From Candidatus Levybacteria bacterium RIFCSPLOWO2_12_FULL_41_12 (GTDB lineage Bacteria; Patescibacteriota; Microgenomatia; Levybacterales; UBA12049), in NCBI GenBank assembly GCA_001784155.1, contig MFPL01000011.1, positions 1 through 58,284 on the forward strand: a stretch of DNA of 58,284 bases, written 5' to 3'. Each line of letters opens with the position of its first letter. Within the stretch, counting starts at the first letter, position 1. Shown piece by piece: positions 6,843 to 14,147 of the stretch. Both the position numbers and the translations under genes were made by a program. The notes beneath the pieces were generated by a model. That model saw only the letters and a list, made by a program, of their open reading frames with translations. It did not search any database and had not been told where the DNA came from.

Positions 6843-7836
6843 TTTGGGAGACTATGTTTATTGGATGTCCTTTTAAAAAACCTTCTACATTTTGAATCGT
6901 GGTTTCAGTTATGCGAGACAGGGCCTCTTTACTGTTAAAGGCATTATGAGGGGTAATAAGAACCTTCGGATGATTTATAAGCACGTGGTTCATCATCACA
7001 TTTTTAAGATCTGTCGCGTGGTTGGGGGAAGTCAAAACGCTTATTTCTTCATTAAGCTCACGCTCATTCTCCAATACATCTAATCCAACCCCTTCAAGTA
7101 TTCCATTACTAAGCCCTAGAAGAATCGCCTCGGTCTCAATCAGCCCTCCTCTCGCAGTATTGATAAGATAGCTTCCTTTTTTAAAGCTAGTTATGTTTTC
7201 TTTATTTATCATATGTTTTGTGTCAGGGTTTAGGGGAACATGAAGAGTTACGATATCGGATTTCCTAAGAAGCTCTCCCAGATCCGTATATTCAAAATTA
7301 AACTTTTTTTTCAAATTTTCATCTTCCAAAGTCGTGTGAACAATAACTTTCATTCCAAAAGAATTGGCAATACGCAAAACATTAATTCCTATTTTTCCAA
7401 GCCCGACTATTCCTAATGTTTTACCATGAATATCAATTCCCGTAAGCTCCTTATGTTCAAAGTTGAGATTTTTTACCTGGTCTACGGATTTGTAGATTTT
7501 CCTGGTAAGAGAAAGAATCAAAGCGAAAGTATGCTCTGCTACGGTATTGCTTCCGTATTCTGGGATGTTAGATACGCTAATCCCATGGTTCTTACAGTAA
7601 TCAAGATCAATATGATCAAAACCTGATGAACGGGTAGCGATATGCTTAAGACTTAGAAACGTCTTTAGAACTTCCTCTGTAAGGGCGGAGTAAACAAATG
7701 TAGAAATTACCTCAAGCTCGGAGTACTCTGATGAATTCTTAGCAGACAAAAGATCTGATACGAGCTCCGCATCGGGGAACTTTCCGGAAAGAGCATCCTT
7801 TTCCCAATCCTGTACTTCGAAAAATATTATTTTCAC
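6835..7836 (-). CDS. D-isomer-specific 2-hydroxyacid dehydrogenase
   Basis: About 333 residues. The NAD-binding motif GLGKIG is near residue 145, the catalytic Arg is in TARGGL near 228, the Glu is in DVLENE near 258 and the His in TPHNAF near 290, as in D-lactate dehydrogenases and relatives. It reduces a 2-keto acid with NADH. D-lactate is a fair guess since fermentation is common in this group and D-Ala/D-Lac wall enzymes are adjacent, but the substrate is not proven. I chose GTG at 7836 over the TTG at 7857 because a TACAAT -10 box at 7848-7853 would overlap an mRNA starting earlier. Confidence 0.85.
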   Translation of the reverse strand: MKIIFFEVQDWEKDALSGKFPDAELVSDLLSAKNSSEYSELEVISTFVYSALTEEVLKTFLSLKHIATRSSGFDHIDLDYCKNHGISVSNIPEYGSNTVAEHTFALILSLTRKIYKSVDQVKNLNFEHKELTGIDIHGKTLGIVGLGKIGINVLRIANSFGMKVIVHTTLEDENLKKKFNFEYTDLGELLRKSDIVTLHVPLNPDTKHMINKENITSFKKGSYLINTARGGLIETEAILLGLSNGILEGVGLDVLENERELNEEISVLTSPNHATDLKNVMMNHVLINHPKVLITPHNAFNSKEALSRITETTIQNVEGFLKGHPINIVSQNA

Positions 7837-7862
7837 TAGTCTTATTGATTGTAGCAAAAAAG

Positions 7863-8402
7863 CTAGTTTTCTTCTTGCGGGGTAGGAGTAGGTGATTCTG
7901 ATTCTTCTTCAGTAGGAGTCGGCGACAACTCTTTTTCCTTTATTGCCAAAAGTTCAAGCTCAAACATTAAAGTAGCGTTCGGCGGAATAACCCCAGTTAC
8001 TCCTGATGTCCCATATGCAAGACTAGGCGGAACAATTAGTCTTCTTTTTCCTCCTACTTTCATTCCTAAGACCCCCCTATCCCATCCTTCAATAACCCTG
8101 CCTACGCCGATTTCAGTCTCAAAAGGAGTTCCTCTTTTGTAAGAACTGTCAAATACCTGACCGCTTGACAGAGCACCCTGATAATGAATGGTTATAGTGT
8201 CTCCCTCTTTAACCGCAGCGCCAGTTCCTACTTTAAGATCTTCGATTTTAAGAGTAGGACTTTCCGGGCGAGGGGAGGGGGTAACAGTCTGTAAAGCAAA
8301 GTCGTCCGTGGTATTTGTCGTGGATTGTCTTTCTCTAAGAATAAGAAATCCTATACCGACCAAAACCAAAATAATTATTACTGCGGCAAGCGCTCTCTCC
8401 AT
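7863..8402 (-). CDS. Membrane-anchored FKBP-type peptidyl-prolyl isomerase
   Basis: 179 residues. One N-terminal membrane span (residues 4-23) is followed by a Ser/Thr/Pro linker, then a single FKBP domain at about 48-155 (HYQGALSSGQVFDSS, VIEGWDRGVLGMKVGG, LAYG motifs), and an acidic tail with repeated SPTPT/EE motifs. It should face outward and help fold secreted proteins by Pro cis-trans isomerisation. It is first in the minus-strand run leading to the dehydrogenase and dacA. Confidence 0.9.
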   Translation of the reverse strand: MERALAAVIIILVLVGIGFLILRERQSTTNTTDDFALQTVTPSPRPESPTLKIEDLKVGTGAAVKEGDTITIHYQGALSSGQVFDSSYKRGTPFETEIGVGRVIEGWDRGVLGMKVGGKRRLIVPPSLAYGTSGVTGVIPPNATLMFELELLAIKEKELSPTPTEEESESPTPTPQEEN

Positions 8403-8570
8403 AGGATTAGCATATTACCAAAATATTTCTAGAAAAACAATTGGATTACCGAGCGGCATTAGGTCTGGAGAACAGGAATTAACCTTGGTTCTTTTACTTT
8501 TTCTTCTACTTCTTTTTTAATATCTCCATCTCCATCCGAAAAAATGTAGTTTAAAATCTAAACCTAGAAT
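8403..8570. other. Intergenic stretch with a short coding-like relic
   Basis: On the minus strand a frame reads SDGDGDIKKEVEEKVKEPRL and stops soon after, near 8480. It has no good start and looks like the decayed end of a gene; DGDGD recalls a calcium-binding loop but is too short to name. Nothing else is seen. Confidence 0.2.
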
Positions 8571-8600
8571 TTGACTTATAGTCTAAAAATGATATATAAT
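8571..8600 (+). promoter_or_regulatory. Promoter of the T-box operon
   Basis: TTGACT at 8571-8576 and TATAAT at 8595-8600 with an 18-bp spacer. Transcription would begin near 8607, at the start of the T-box leader. Confidence 0.7.
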
Positions 8601-8606
8601 CTTCTT

Positions 8607-8816
8607 GACGTTGATGGAGAAAGGACTTCGTCCCTAGAGCTCCGGAGTCAGTTGCAGAAAAAATCCGGAAGGAAAGTATGCAACAAATAAGCTAATTTGC
8701 TTTCTGTCAAGGCTAAAACAGAAGGATTTTTAATTAGGAAGAAGCGTGGCACCACGGTAATTCCGTCGCTTTAAAAATTGTTTAGATTTTTAAAGGGGAC
8801 GGATTTTTTATTTATT
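8607..8816 (+). promoter_or_regulatory. T-box leader (tRNA-sensing riboswitch) with intrinsic terminator
   Basis: The conserved T-box core is present as GAAGCGTGGCACCACGG around 8740-8756, where UGGC would pair with the 3' end of an uncharged tRNA. The distal part forms a terminator: CCGTC plus CTTTAAAAAT pairs with ATTTTTAAAG plus GACGG (8763-8802), followed by a T run. Upstream helices TTCTGT/ACAGAA and CAAAT/ATTTG fit stems II/III. Stem I is short and I could not fix the specifier codon. UGGC implies a tRNA with discriminator G73. The leader controls the 8817 gene and the threonine synthase-like gene by transcription attenuation. Confidence 0.85.
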
Positions 8817-9467
8817 ATGGGAGGAATTGAAGCAAAATTAGAACATATTCAATCTCTAGTAGCTGGTATGGAAAGACCAGCTGTAGTTGTCGAGGCTGCT
8901 CATATTTATACAGATGAACAGCCAACGAGAAAACACGAGCAAGGAGCAGAAATAGGAGGAAGAGTCGCCTCATTTCTGGCTGGGATGGGCTTGGATGTAC
9001 AACGAATGCTTTTCGTTGATGATCTCAACGCTCACAGTCAAGACCTGGATCTTTCCTCATATCAAAGCATGATTTCAGAGAGGGGATTTTCTCCGGATGT
9101 GCTAATTATGGAGTCAACCCTACAAGAAGACGCAGACGAAATTATACGTTCCCTACAAGATACTGGCCACACGGAAACCAATAAACACGGCGCAATAATT
9201 CTTAAAAAGCCCTACAAAAGAGCAAAAGAAATCGTTCTGAAAAAAAGTCCTGGCAGAGGAGAAACAGCGGCCTGCGCTGCGCTCGATGCAGCTCTTTATC
9301 TAAAAAAGCGCGAAGGAGCGGGGATATCAGTAACAGTCCTTCATGAAGAATGGAGAGAGCAGCAAGAAGACGTAAGGAGAGTATTGGAGGCCCTTGGGGT
9401 GGATATTCCAGTACTAGAAATTTACTATGATGATGAGGGCGAAGTGGAAGTTGAATTTGATTTTTAA
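8817..9467 (+). CDS. Hypothetical protein under T-box control, 216 aa
   Basis: Family not recognised. The ORF track starts at 8778 inside the terminator stem, so the ATG at 8817 is the sensible start. The sequence looks like a soluble alpha/beta protein: a strand-rich start (PAVVVEAAHIYTDE), a lysine patch (KKPYKRAKEIVLKKSPGRGE near 130-150) and a very acidic C-terminus (YYDDEGEVEVEFDF). It overlaps the next gene by one base (TAATG), so it is translationally coupled to the synthase. A role tied to that enzyme's substrate or product is likely but unproven. Confidence 0.7.
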   Translation: MGGIEAKLEHIQSLVAGMERPAVVVEAAHIYTDEQPTRKHEQGAEIGGRVASFLAGMGLDVQRMLFVDDLNAHSQDLDLSSYQSMISERGFSPDVLIMESTLQEDADEIIRSLQDTGHTETNKHGAIILKKPYKRAKEIVLKKSPGRGETAACAALDAALYLKKREGAGISVTVLHEEWREQQEDVRRVLEALGVDIPVLEIYYDDEGEVEVEFDF

Positions 9468-10603
9468 TGAAAAAGTTTTACAGATGCGTCAAGTGTCAAA
9501 CAATATATCCTTTTAACAGGGACATATTAACTTGCCCAAAACATAGCAAGTATTATGGCTATCTTACTCTTATTTATGACTACAAAAATGTTAAGCTAGG
9601 GAATGACAAAAACGTTTTTAAAAAATATAAAAATCTATTTCCTCTAGAAGAGTTTGAGATCAATTTTAACGAGCAAAAAACACCACTTATTAAATTAAAT
9701 AAATTTGGCGTTAAGCATGAATTATCCAATCTATACGTAAAAGACGAATCAAAAAATCCAACGGGTTCTTTTAAAGATAAGGAAAGCTTATTTGCCATAA
9801 ATATGGCCCTTAAGTGGGAAGTTTCAAACATATTCGTAGTGTCTTCTGGGAATGCTGCAATATCAACTGCTGCCTATGCTCAAAAAGCAGGCCTAAAATA
9901 CACAAGCTACGTCCCCAAAAATCTTTCTGTCGGAAAAAGATTCTTGATTGGCTTATATGGTGGGCTAGTTAAGGAAATTAATGGAAATTATGAAGAAATT
10001 TACAGAAAAGCAATTGATATGCCATTCCCTGGATGGAATTGTACCCCCGGATTAAACCCAATTAAAGAAGAGGGAATAAAAGTTATAGGTTTTGAAATTT
10101 TTGAGGAGATAGGGGTTCCCGATGTAATCATTGCGCCTTGCGGCAATGGAACTCTGCTTTTTGGCCTTTTTAAGGCGTTTAAGGAACTTTCTTTTCTAGG
10201 AGTTACTACTAAAATGCCAAAATTTTTAGGAGTCCAGATAAGAGGAGCTTCTCCTCTAAAATCTGCTTTTGAACAGCAGGAGGATTTTGTAAAACTTAAC
10301 GATATTCCTAGCTCTATTGCAGAAGGAATCGTAGCTGAGGAATCATATTCTTCGCCCAAGGTAATGTATGCTCTCGAAGATACTGGCGGAGAGATAATTG
10401 AGGTTTCCGACTCGGAAATAACTCAAGCAATAAAGGAAATAATTAAGACAGAATCTATAATTCCAGAACCTACATCTGCAGTTGCTTATGCAGCGATAGA
10501 AAAAGTTAATATTAATAAAAATGATAAAGTAGTACTCATAAATACTGCGGGAGGTCAAAAAAATCTTAAGGAGATAATGCAGTTACTCATAAAAGCCTCG
10601 TAG
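9467..10603 (+). CDS. thrC: Threonine synthase-like PLP enzyme with N-terminal zinc ribbon
   Basis: 378 residues. An N-terminal Cys pair with a following CPKH forms a zinc-ribbon-like start, as in archaeal-type threonine synthases. The PLP lysine is in NPTGSFKDKES near 99, SSGNAA near 127 binds the substrate phosphate, and a Gly-rich APCGNGTLL loop near 225 holds the cofactor phosphate. The family converts O-phosphohomoserine to threonine; cysteate synthase and related enzymes share the fold, and no other threonine pathway gene is in view. The T-box in front suggests control by amino acid supply. Confidence 0.75.
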   Translation: MKKFYRCVKCQTIYPFNRDILTCPKHSKYYGYLTLIYDYKNVKLGNDKNVFKKYKNLFPLEEFEINFNEQKTPLIKLNKFGVKHELSNLYVKDESKNPTGSFKDKESLFAINMALKWEVSNIFVVSSGNAAISTAAYAQKAGLKYTSYVPKNLSVGKRFLIGLYGGLVKEINGNYEEIYRKAIDMPFPGWNCTPGLNPIKEEGIKVIGFEIFEEIGVPDVIIAPCGNGTLLFGLFKAFKELSFLGVTTKMPKFLGVQIRGASPLKSAFEQQEDFVKLNDIPSSIAEGIVAEESYSSPKVMYALEDTGGEIIEVSDSEITQAIKEIIKTESIIPEPTSAVAYAAIEKVNINKNDKVVLINTAGGQKNLKEIMQLLIKAS

Positions 10604-10619
10604 TTTATAACCTAAAAGA

Positions 10620-10836
10620 ATGAGAAACGTTGAATCCCGACTGACAAGTACCGTGGTCATAGTTCGCCCAGATTATTTCGGCTTCAACGATCAGACAAGC
10701 CAAGACAACGTTTTTCAGCAAAAAACAAATGGGTGTTCTCGAAAGAAATGGACAAATTGTTCCCGTTAAAATCGACACTATAGAAATCGTGGATGGAGGC
10801 AGCGCCCGCTGCACGATGGCCAAAATCTTCACTTAA
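10620..10836 (+). pseudogene. Gutted amidinotransferase / CtlX-like (arginine deiminase-related) gene
   Basis: The first frame starts at ATG 10620 and reads MRNVESRLTSTVVIVRPDYF and then GFNDQTSQDNVFQQ, the N-terminus of the CtlX/amidinotransferase family. After a frame change the sequence ends IEIVDGGSARCTMAKIF, matching that family's C-terminal active-site Cys region. Some 200 middle residues are missing, so this is an internally deleted and frameshifted remnant. It begins 16 bases after the synthase gene and was probably the third gene of the T-box operon. The minus-strand ORFs here are shadows. Confidence 0.7.
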
Positions 10837-10947
10837 TTTTAGTGCTGCCGGTCTTGGATTCCCGTTTACCCCGCATACGGGGCTAGTCGGGACAAGTCGA
10901 ACTCCCGCTTTCTTCGGGACAAGCAAAATAGATTATCCTAGAAAAGG
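10837..10947. repeat. Palindrome-rich spacer upstream of tRNA-Gln 3' end
   Basis: Contains a double-hairpin repeat at about 10859-10896 (core ACCCCGCATACGGGGC, outer CCCG/CGGG arms) and a second hairpin CCCGctttcttCGGG. A near-identical copy of the first lies at 11273-11310, on the other side of the tRNA-Gln/GIY-YIG unit. Confidence 0.65.
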
Positions 10948-11018
10948 CTGGGAGACTAGGATTCGAACCTAGATAGTAAGATCCAAAGTCTTACGTCCTA
11001 CCATTAGACGATCTCCCA
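10948..11018 (-). tRNA. tRNA-Gln (anticodon TTG)
   Basis: Acceptor TGGGAGA/TCTCCCA, anticodon loop CTTTGGA, T loop TTCGAAT and discriminator G. The last ten residues of the upstream GIY-YIG ORF are encoded across its 5' half. Confidence 0.95.
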
Positions 11019-11260
11019 GCTCCTTCTAGGAGCTCTTTAAATTTATACCCTCCTTTATACAATTTTAATTCTTTTTCCCTGACCCTTGCCTCTAAATAAT
11101 TATTAAATTTTTCAAATTTGACTAAAATAAACGGTATTCTACTTTTGGTTGAAACCACCTTACCGCTGTTGTGTTTAGTCAGTCTTTGTCTTAAATTACT
11201 TGTTATTCCTATATAATACTTGCCATCCTTAAGACTTTTGAGAATATAAACATAAACCAT
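10991..11260 (-). CDS. GIY-YIG nuclease-domain mini-protein reading into tRNA-Gln
   Basis: 89 residues with VYVYILKSLK and YYIGIT as the GIY-YIG strands, Arg near 26 and the Glu in ARVREKEL near 64. The C-terminal GAGRSSNGRT is encoded by tRNA-Gln, and the stop lies in its anticodon stem, a 28-base overlap. Upstream of the ATG lies GACTTTG, identical to the tRNA-Gln anticodon region, and before that a broken copy of the tRNA 5' half. The gene therefore sits between a decayed and an intact tRNA copy, as at tRNA-His. Confidence 0.8.
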   Translation of the reverse strand: MVYVYILKSLKDGKYYIGITSNLRQRLTKHNSGKVVSTKSRIPFILVKFEKFNNYLEARVREKELKLYKGGYKFKELLEGAGRSSNGRT

Positions 11261-11356
11261 TTTTCAAAGTCAGTCCCGTTTACCCCGCATACGGGGCTGG
11301 CGGGACAAGTTGTCCTATTTACTCCGTCTTGCGGAGCCATTAGACGAACCGGCAAT
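11261..11356 (-). pseudogene. Decayed 5' half of a tRNA-Gln interrupted by two palindromes
   Basis: On the minus strand TCGTCTAATGG matches the D-arm of the intact tRNA-Gln. A hairpin insert CTCCGcaagaCGGAG follows, then TAGGAC (again tRNA), then a double-hairpin GTCCCG..CGGGAC insert at 11273-11310, then GACTTTG from the anticodon arm. Together they trace the tRNA from D-arm to anticodon loop, where the GIY-YIG gene begins. Confidence 0.65.
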
Positions 11357-11438
11357 GCCCTTTTATCTTATCAGAATTAGCCTCTTGTGACAAGAAAAAC
11401 TTGAAAAAATACTCCTGCTTTAGTAGTCTAACACCAAC

Positions 11439-12071
11439 TTGTTTAAAAACAGAAAAGACGCAGGAAAGAAATTAGGAAACCTGCTTAAAAAATATGGTAA
11501 TGAAAAACCCGTAATTCTTGCTTTGCCAAGAGGGGGAGTAATCGTGGCCTATGAAGTTGCAAAAATACTGAAAGCCCCCCTTGATGTAATAGTCTCACGA
11601 AAAATAGGAGCTCCTTCTATGCCTGAGTACGGAATAGGCGCAGTATCCGAAGGAGCAAATTTTTTGGATAAGAAAAACGCTTCAGACGTAGGCCTGAAGA
11701 AAGACCAACTGGATGTTTTAATTAAACTTCAAGAAGAAGAAGTTAACAGAAGGGTAAAGCTTTATAGAAATGGAAAGAAATTACCAAAACTGTCTGGAAA
11801 AACAGTAATAATTGTTGACGACGGACTGGCAACAGGCGTCACGGCCCATGCGGCAATAGAAGCAATAAAAAAACTCAAAGCAGGTAAGATAATTTTTGCA
11901 GCCCCAGTTTGCGACAGAAAAACAGCAGAAAGTATGAGGGGAAAAATTGAAGCCGTGGAGTGTATTTCTTTCCCAAGTCTTTTTTCAATTGGATTTTACT
12001 ATCTGGATTTCGAACAGGTAAGCGACCAGGAAGTTATTGAGGTTTTGTCAAAATCTCGGAAAAGGTGGTAA
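11439..12071 (+). CDS. Phosphoribosyltransferase domain protein
   Basis: 210 residues. The type I PRTase PRPP-binding loop reads VIIVDDGLATGVTA near residues 124-137, and the first loop is ALPRGGVIVAYE near 28. The arrangement matches the widespread family of uncharacterised phosphoribosyltransferases with a hood of charged helices (QEEEVNRRVKLYR). The reaction is transfer of ribose-phosphate from PRPP, with the base unknown. The start is TTG at 11439, as no ATG or GTG precedes the conserved FKNRKDAG. It is followed 11 bases later by tRNA-Leu. Confidence 0.82.
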   Translation: MFKNRKDAGKKLGNLLKKYGNEKPVILALPRGGVIVAYEVAKILKAPLDVIVSRKIGAPSMPEYGIGAVSEGANFLDKKNASDVGLKKDQLDVLIKLQEEEVNRRVKLYRNGKKLPKLSGKTVIIVDDGLATGVTAHAAIEAIKKLKAGKIIFAAPVCDRKTAESMRGKIEAVECISFPSLFSIGFYYLDFEQVSDQEVIEVLSKSRKRW

Positions 12072-12082
12072 AATAGGGAAGC

Positions 12083-12165
12083 GCCGCGGTGGTGAAATGG
12101 TATACACGCAGTGTTCAGAACGCTGTATCCGCAAGGATGTGGAGGTTCGACTCCTCTCCGCGGCA
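12083..12165 (+). tRNA. tRNA-Leu (anticodon CAG)
   Basis: Acceptor GCCGCGG/CCGCGGC, anticodon stem CAGTG/CGCTG around TTCAGAA, a long variable arm and T loop TTCGACT. Confidence 0.95.
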
Positions 12166-12173
12166 CTTCGCTA

Positions 12174-12202
12174 TTGACAATAGATTGTCACAGCAATATA
12201 AT
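12174..12202 (+). promoter_or_regulatory. Near-consensus sigma-70 promoter
   Basis: TTGACA at 12174-12179, a 17-bp spacer and TATAAT at 12197-12202. The GTG start of the next gene is only 8 bases further, so the message should be leaderless. The spacer holds TTGACAATAGATTGTCA, an inverted repeat that could be an operator. Confidence 0.8.
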
Positions 12203-12210
12203 TCTAGCTT

Positions 12211-12771
12211 GTGAGTACTAGAAGAACTCCAGAACAACCCCTGCCTTACCCCTCAAGCACACAAGCTGTATTGGATCAACGAAGACTTAATAGGGAGCAA
12301 TTTGAAAGAAAAGTCTTAGAAAGGGAGGTAATAGGCGAAGCAACAGGCTTAATTTGGGACTATGGTCAAATTGACTATATGCCAGTAAGCTGGAAATATT
12401 CCCATCCAATCATTAAGCCCGGTAGAAATTCTACCCCATACATTGAATTGGGAACAAGAAATGAGACAGGAAGGCCCTATGTGGGTCGTGTTACGGCTGA
12501 ATTCGGTGAGCCTACAGTGGGACATCCTACTGGGGATGTTTTATGGATTAGGGTTGAAACCCACACAAGAGACGAGGAAGAATATATAGGGAACCGTGAC
12601 GAAATAAAGGTATACAATCCAGAAGTTAAACCTAAGAAGGATGAAGATCGACGACAAGAACCCGATGGGAGATTGGATCAGGCACTCGAGAAGATGGAAC
12701 TTTTAGGAGAGCGTTATAAAGCTGCAGGGCTACATCCTCACCCAAGCATACCAGATCCAGATCATCCATAA
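12211..12771 (+). CDS. Hypothetical protein, 186 aa
   Basis: Not recognised. It is soluble and very polar: a helical N-terminus (QAVLDQRRLNREQFERKVLEREV), a central probably beta-rich part (residues 50-130) and a Pro/Asp-rich tail ending HPHPSIPDPDHP. It has no signal peptide or membrane span. It starts with GTG behind a near-perfect promoter, so it is probably well expressed. In style (leaderless, single, polar, unknown) it resembles the cassette genes at 47.8-51.6 kb, although it lacks their repeat. Confidence 0.6.
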   Translation: MSTRRTPEQPLPYPSSTQAVLDQRRLNREQFERKVLEREVIGEATGLIWDYGQIDYMPVSWKYSHPIIKPGRNSTPYIELGTRNETGRPYVGRVTAEFGEPTVGHPTGDVLWIRVETHTRDEEEYIGNRDEIKVYNPEVKPKKDEDRRQEPDGRLDQALEKMELLGERYKAAGLHPHPSIPDPDHP

Positions 12772-12813
12772 TTCCTTTTAATTTAGCTTTAGTTTTGGTA
12801 GAATAATAAACGC

Positions 12814-12897
12814 GCGGATGTGGTGAAATGGTATACACGCAGCCTTGAGGTGGCTGTGCCCTTAAAAAGCGTGGAGGTTCGACTCCTCTCATCCGCA
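12814..12897 (+). tRNA. tRNA-Leu (anticodon GAG)
   Basis: Acceptor GCGGATG/CATCCGC, anticodon stem CAGCC/GGCTG around TTGAGGT, a long variable arm and T loop TTCGACT. Confidence 0.95.
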
Positions 12898-12994
12898 CAG
12901 CGCTAAAGCGCAACAACTAACGACTAAGCTCTAACAGCTAAAGGGATTAGAAGTCAGCAGTTAGAAGTTATTTGTTATTTCGCTTTGCGAAATC

Positions 12995-13067
12995 GGACGA
13001 TTAGCTCAGTTGGTAGAGCGTCGCATTTACACTGCGAATGTCGGGGGTTCGAGCCCCTCATCGTCCA
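12995..13067 (+). tRNA. tRNA-Val (anticodon TAC)
   Basis: Acceptor GGACGAT/ATCGTCC, anticodon stem TCGCA/TGCGA around TTTACAC and T loop TTCGAGC. A small TTCGCTTTGCGAA hairpin lies just upstream. Confidence 0.95.
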
Positions 13068-13071
13068 CAAT

Positions 13072-13144
13072 GCTGAGGTAGCCAAGGTGGTCAAGGCACC
13101 TGTCTGAAGAACAGGCTATATGTGTTCGACTCACATCCTCAGCA
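13072..13144 (+). tRNA. tRNA-Phe (anticodon GAA)
   Basis: Acceptor GCTGAGG/CCTCAGC, anticodon stem CCTGT/ACAGG around CTGAAGA and T loop TTCGACT. It lies 4 bases after tRNA-Val, so the two are surely cotranscribed. Confidence 0.95.
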
Positions 13145-13204
13145 CATCGGTCTGCTTTGCAGACCTCAGTGCAAGCACTTTCGGCTACTCAAGATAAACA
13201 CATA

Positions 13205-14137
13205 ATGATTGTCATAACGGGGACTATTGCCTTTGACTACATAATGAACTTTCCCGGAGAGTTCAAAGACCACGTACTTCCATCGCAGTCTCATCAAATA
13301 AATCTCTCATTCATAGTTAATAAATTTGCGAAGAGAAGAGGAGGAACCGCTGGAAATGTTTCCTACTCAATGGGCCTTCTTAAAACTCCGCACACACTTT
13401 TCTCCGTAGCAGGATCGGATTTTGAAGAATACAGGAAAAAACTTGAAGAGCTAGGAATAGACTGTTCAAAAGTTTCCATAAAAGAAGTTGAGCATTCATC
13501 TACCGGATTTGCGATGACTGACGCGACAAATAATCAAATCTGGGGATATTTTTATGGAGCATCAGACCATATTAAGGATTTAAAACTAAACAGTATTGCA
13601 AAGAGAGGTGATCTTATACTTGTAGGTCCGTCCGGCGCCGAAGGCTCCATGTCATTTATAGATCAATGTATCACACAAAGAATTGAATACGCTTTTGACC
13701 CGGGCTTTATTCTGACACAGGTGAAGAATGAGGATCTGGCAAAAGGAGTAAAACATGCGAAATATATTTTTGGCAACGACTATGAAATAAAGCTTATTAA
13801 GGATCGGATCAAGTCCTCAGAGAACGAATGGAAAGATAAAATCGTAGTGACTACGCTTGGAGAAAAAGGTGCCACAGTTGCGGCAGAAGGCCGAACCCAC
13901 AAGATAAAAGCAGCCCAGCCAAAAGCATTAATTGACCCTACAGGCGCAGGAGATGCTTTCCGAGCCGGGTTTTTAGCAGGACTTGAAAAAGTACTAGACC
14001 TAAAAACATGCGGAGAAATGGGCTCTACAGCAGCATCATTTTGCCTCGAAGAATACGGGACACAGGAACATATTTTTACCAAACAAGAGTTCGAAAAACG
14101 ATATAGACAAACATATGGCCATATGTTAAAGTTCTAA
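13205..14137 (+). CDS. PfkB-family kinase, probably adenosine kinase
   Basis: About 310 residues. The PfkB signature with its catalytic base reads [16 protein letters not shown] near residues 246-261, and an N-terminal [12 protein letters not shown] segment near 50 binds the sugar. The ORF-track start at 13157 (TTG) gives an N-terminus unlike the family; the ATG at 13205 begins [16 protein letters not shown], as expected. Its neighbour 10 bases downstream is S-adenosylhomocysteinase, which releases adenosine, so removal of adenosine as AMP is the likely job. Ribokinase-like activity is the alternative. Confidence 0.82.
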   Translation: MIVITGTIAFDYIMNFPGEFKDHVLPSQSHQINLSFIVNKFAKRRGGTAGNVSYSMGLLKTPHTLFSVAGSDFEEYRKKLEELGIDCSKVSIKEVEHSSTGFAMTDATNNQIWGYFYGASDHIKDLKLNSIAKRGDLILVGPSGAEGSMSFIDQCITQRIEYAFDPGFILTQVKNEDLAKGVKHAKYIFGNDYEIKLIKDRIKSSENEWKDKIVVTTLGEKGATVAAEGRTHKIKAAQPKALIDPTGAGDAFRAGFLAGLEKVLDLKTCGEMGSTAASFCLEEYGTQEHIFTKQEFEKRYRQTYGHMLKF

Positions 14138-14147
14138 TTCATCAAAG

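Noticed and set aside
8188-8520. Plus-strand ORF of 110 residues
   Set aside because: Antisense to the FKBP gene; low-complexity tail (LLLFLLLLF) from reversed codons.
10605-10926. Two minus-strand ORFs of 75 and 80 residues
   Set aside because: They are shadows of the amidinotransferase-like remnant on the plus strand and of the palindrome region.
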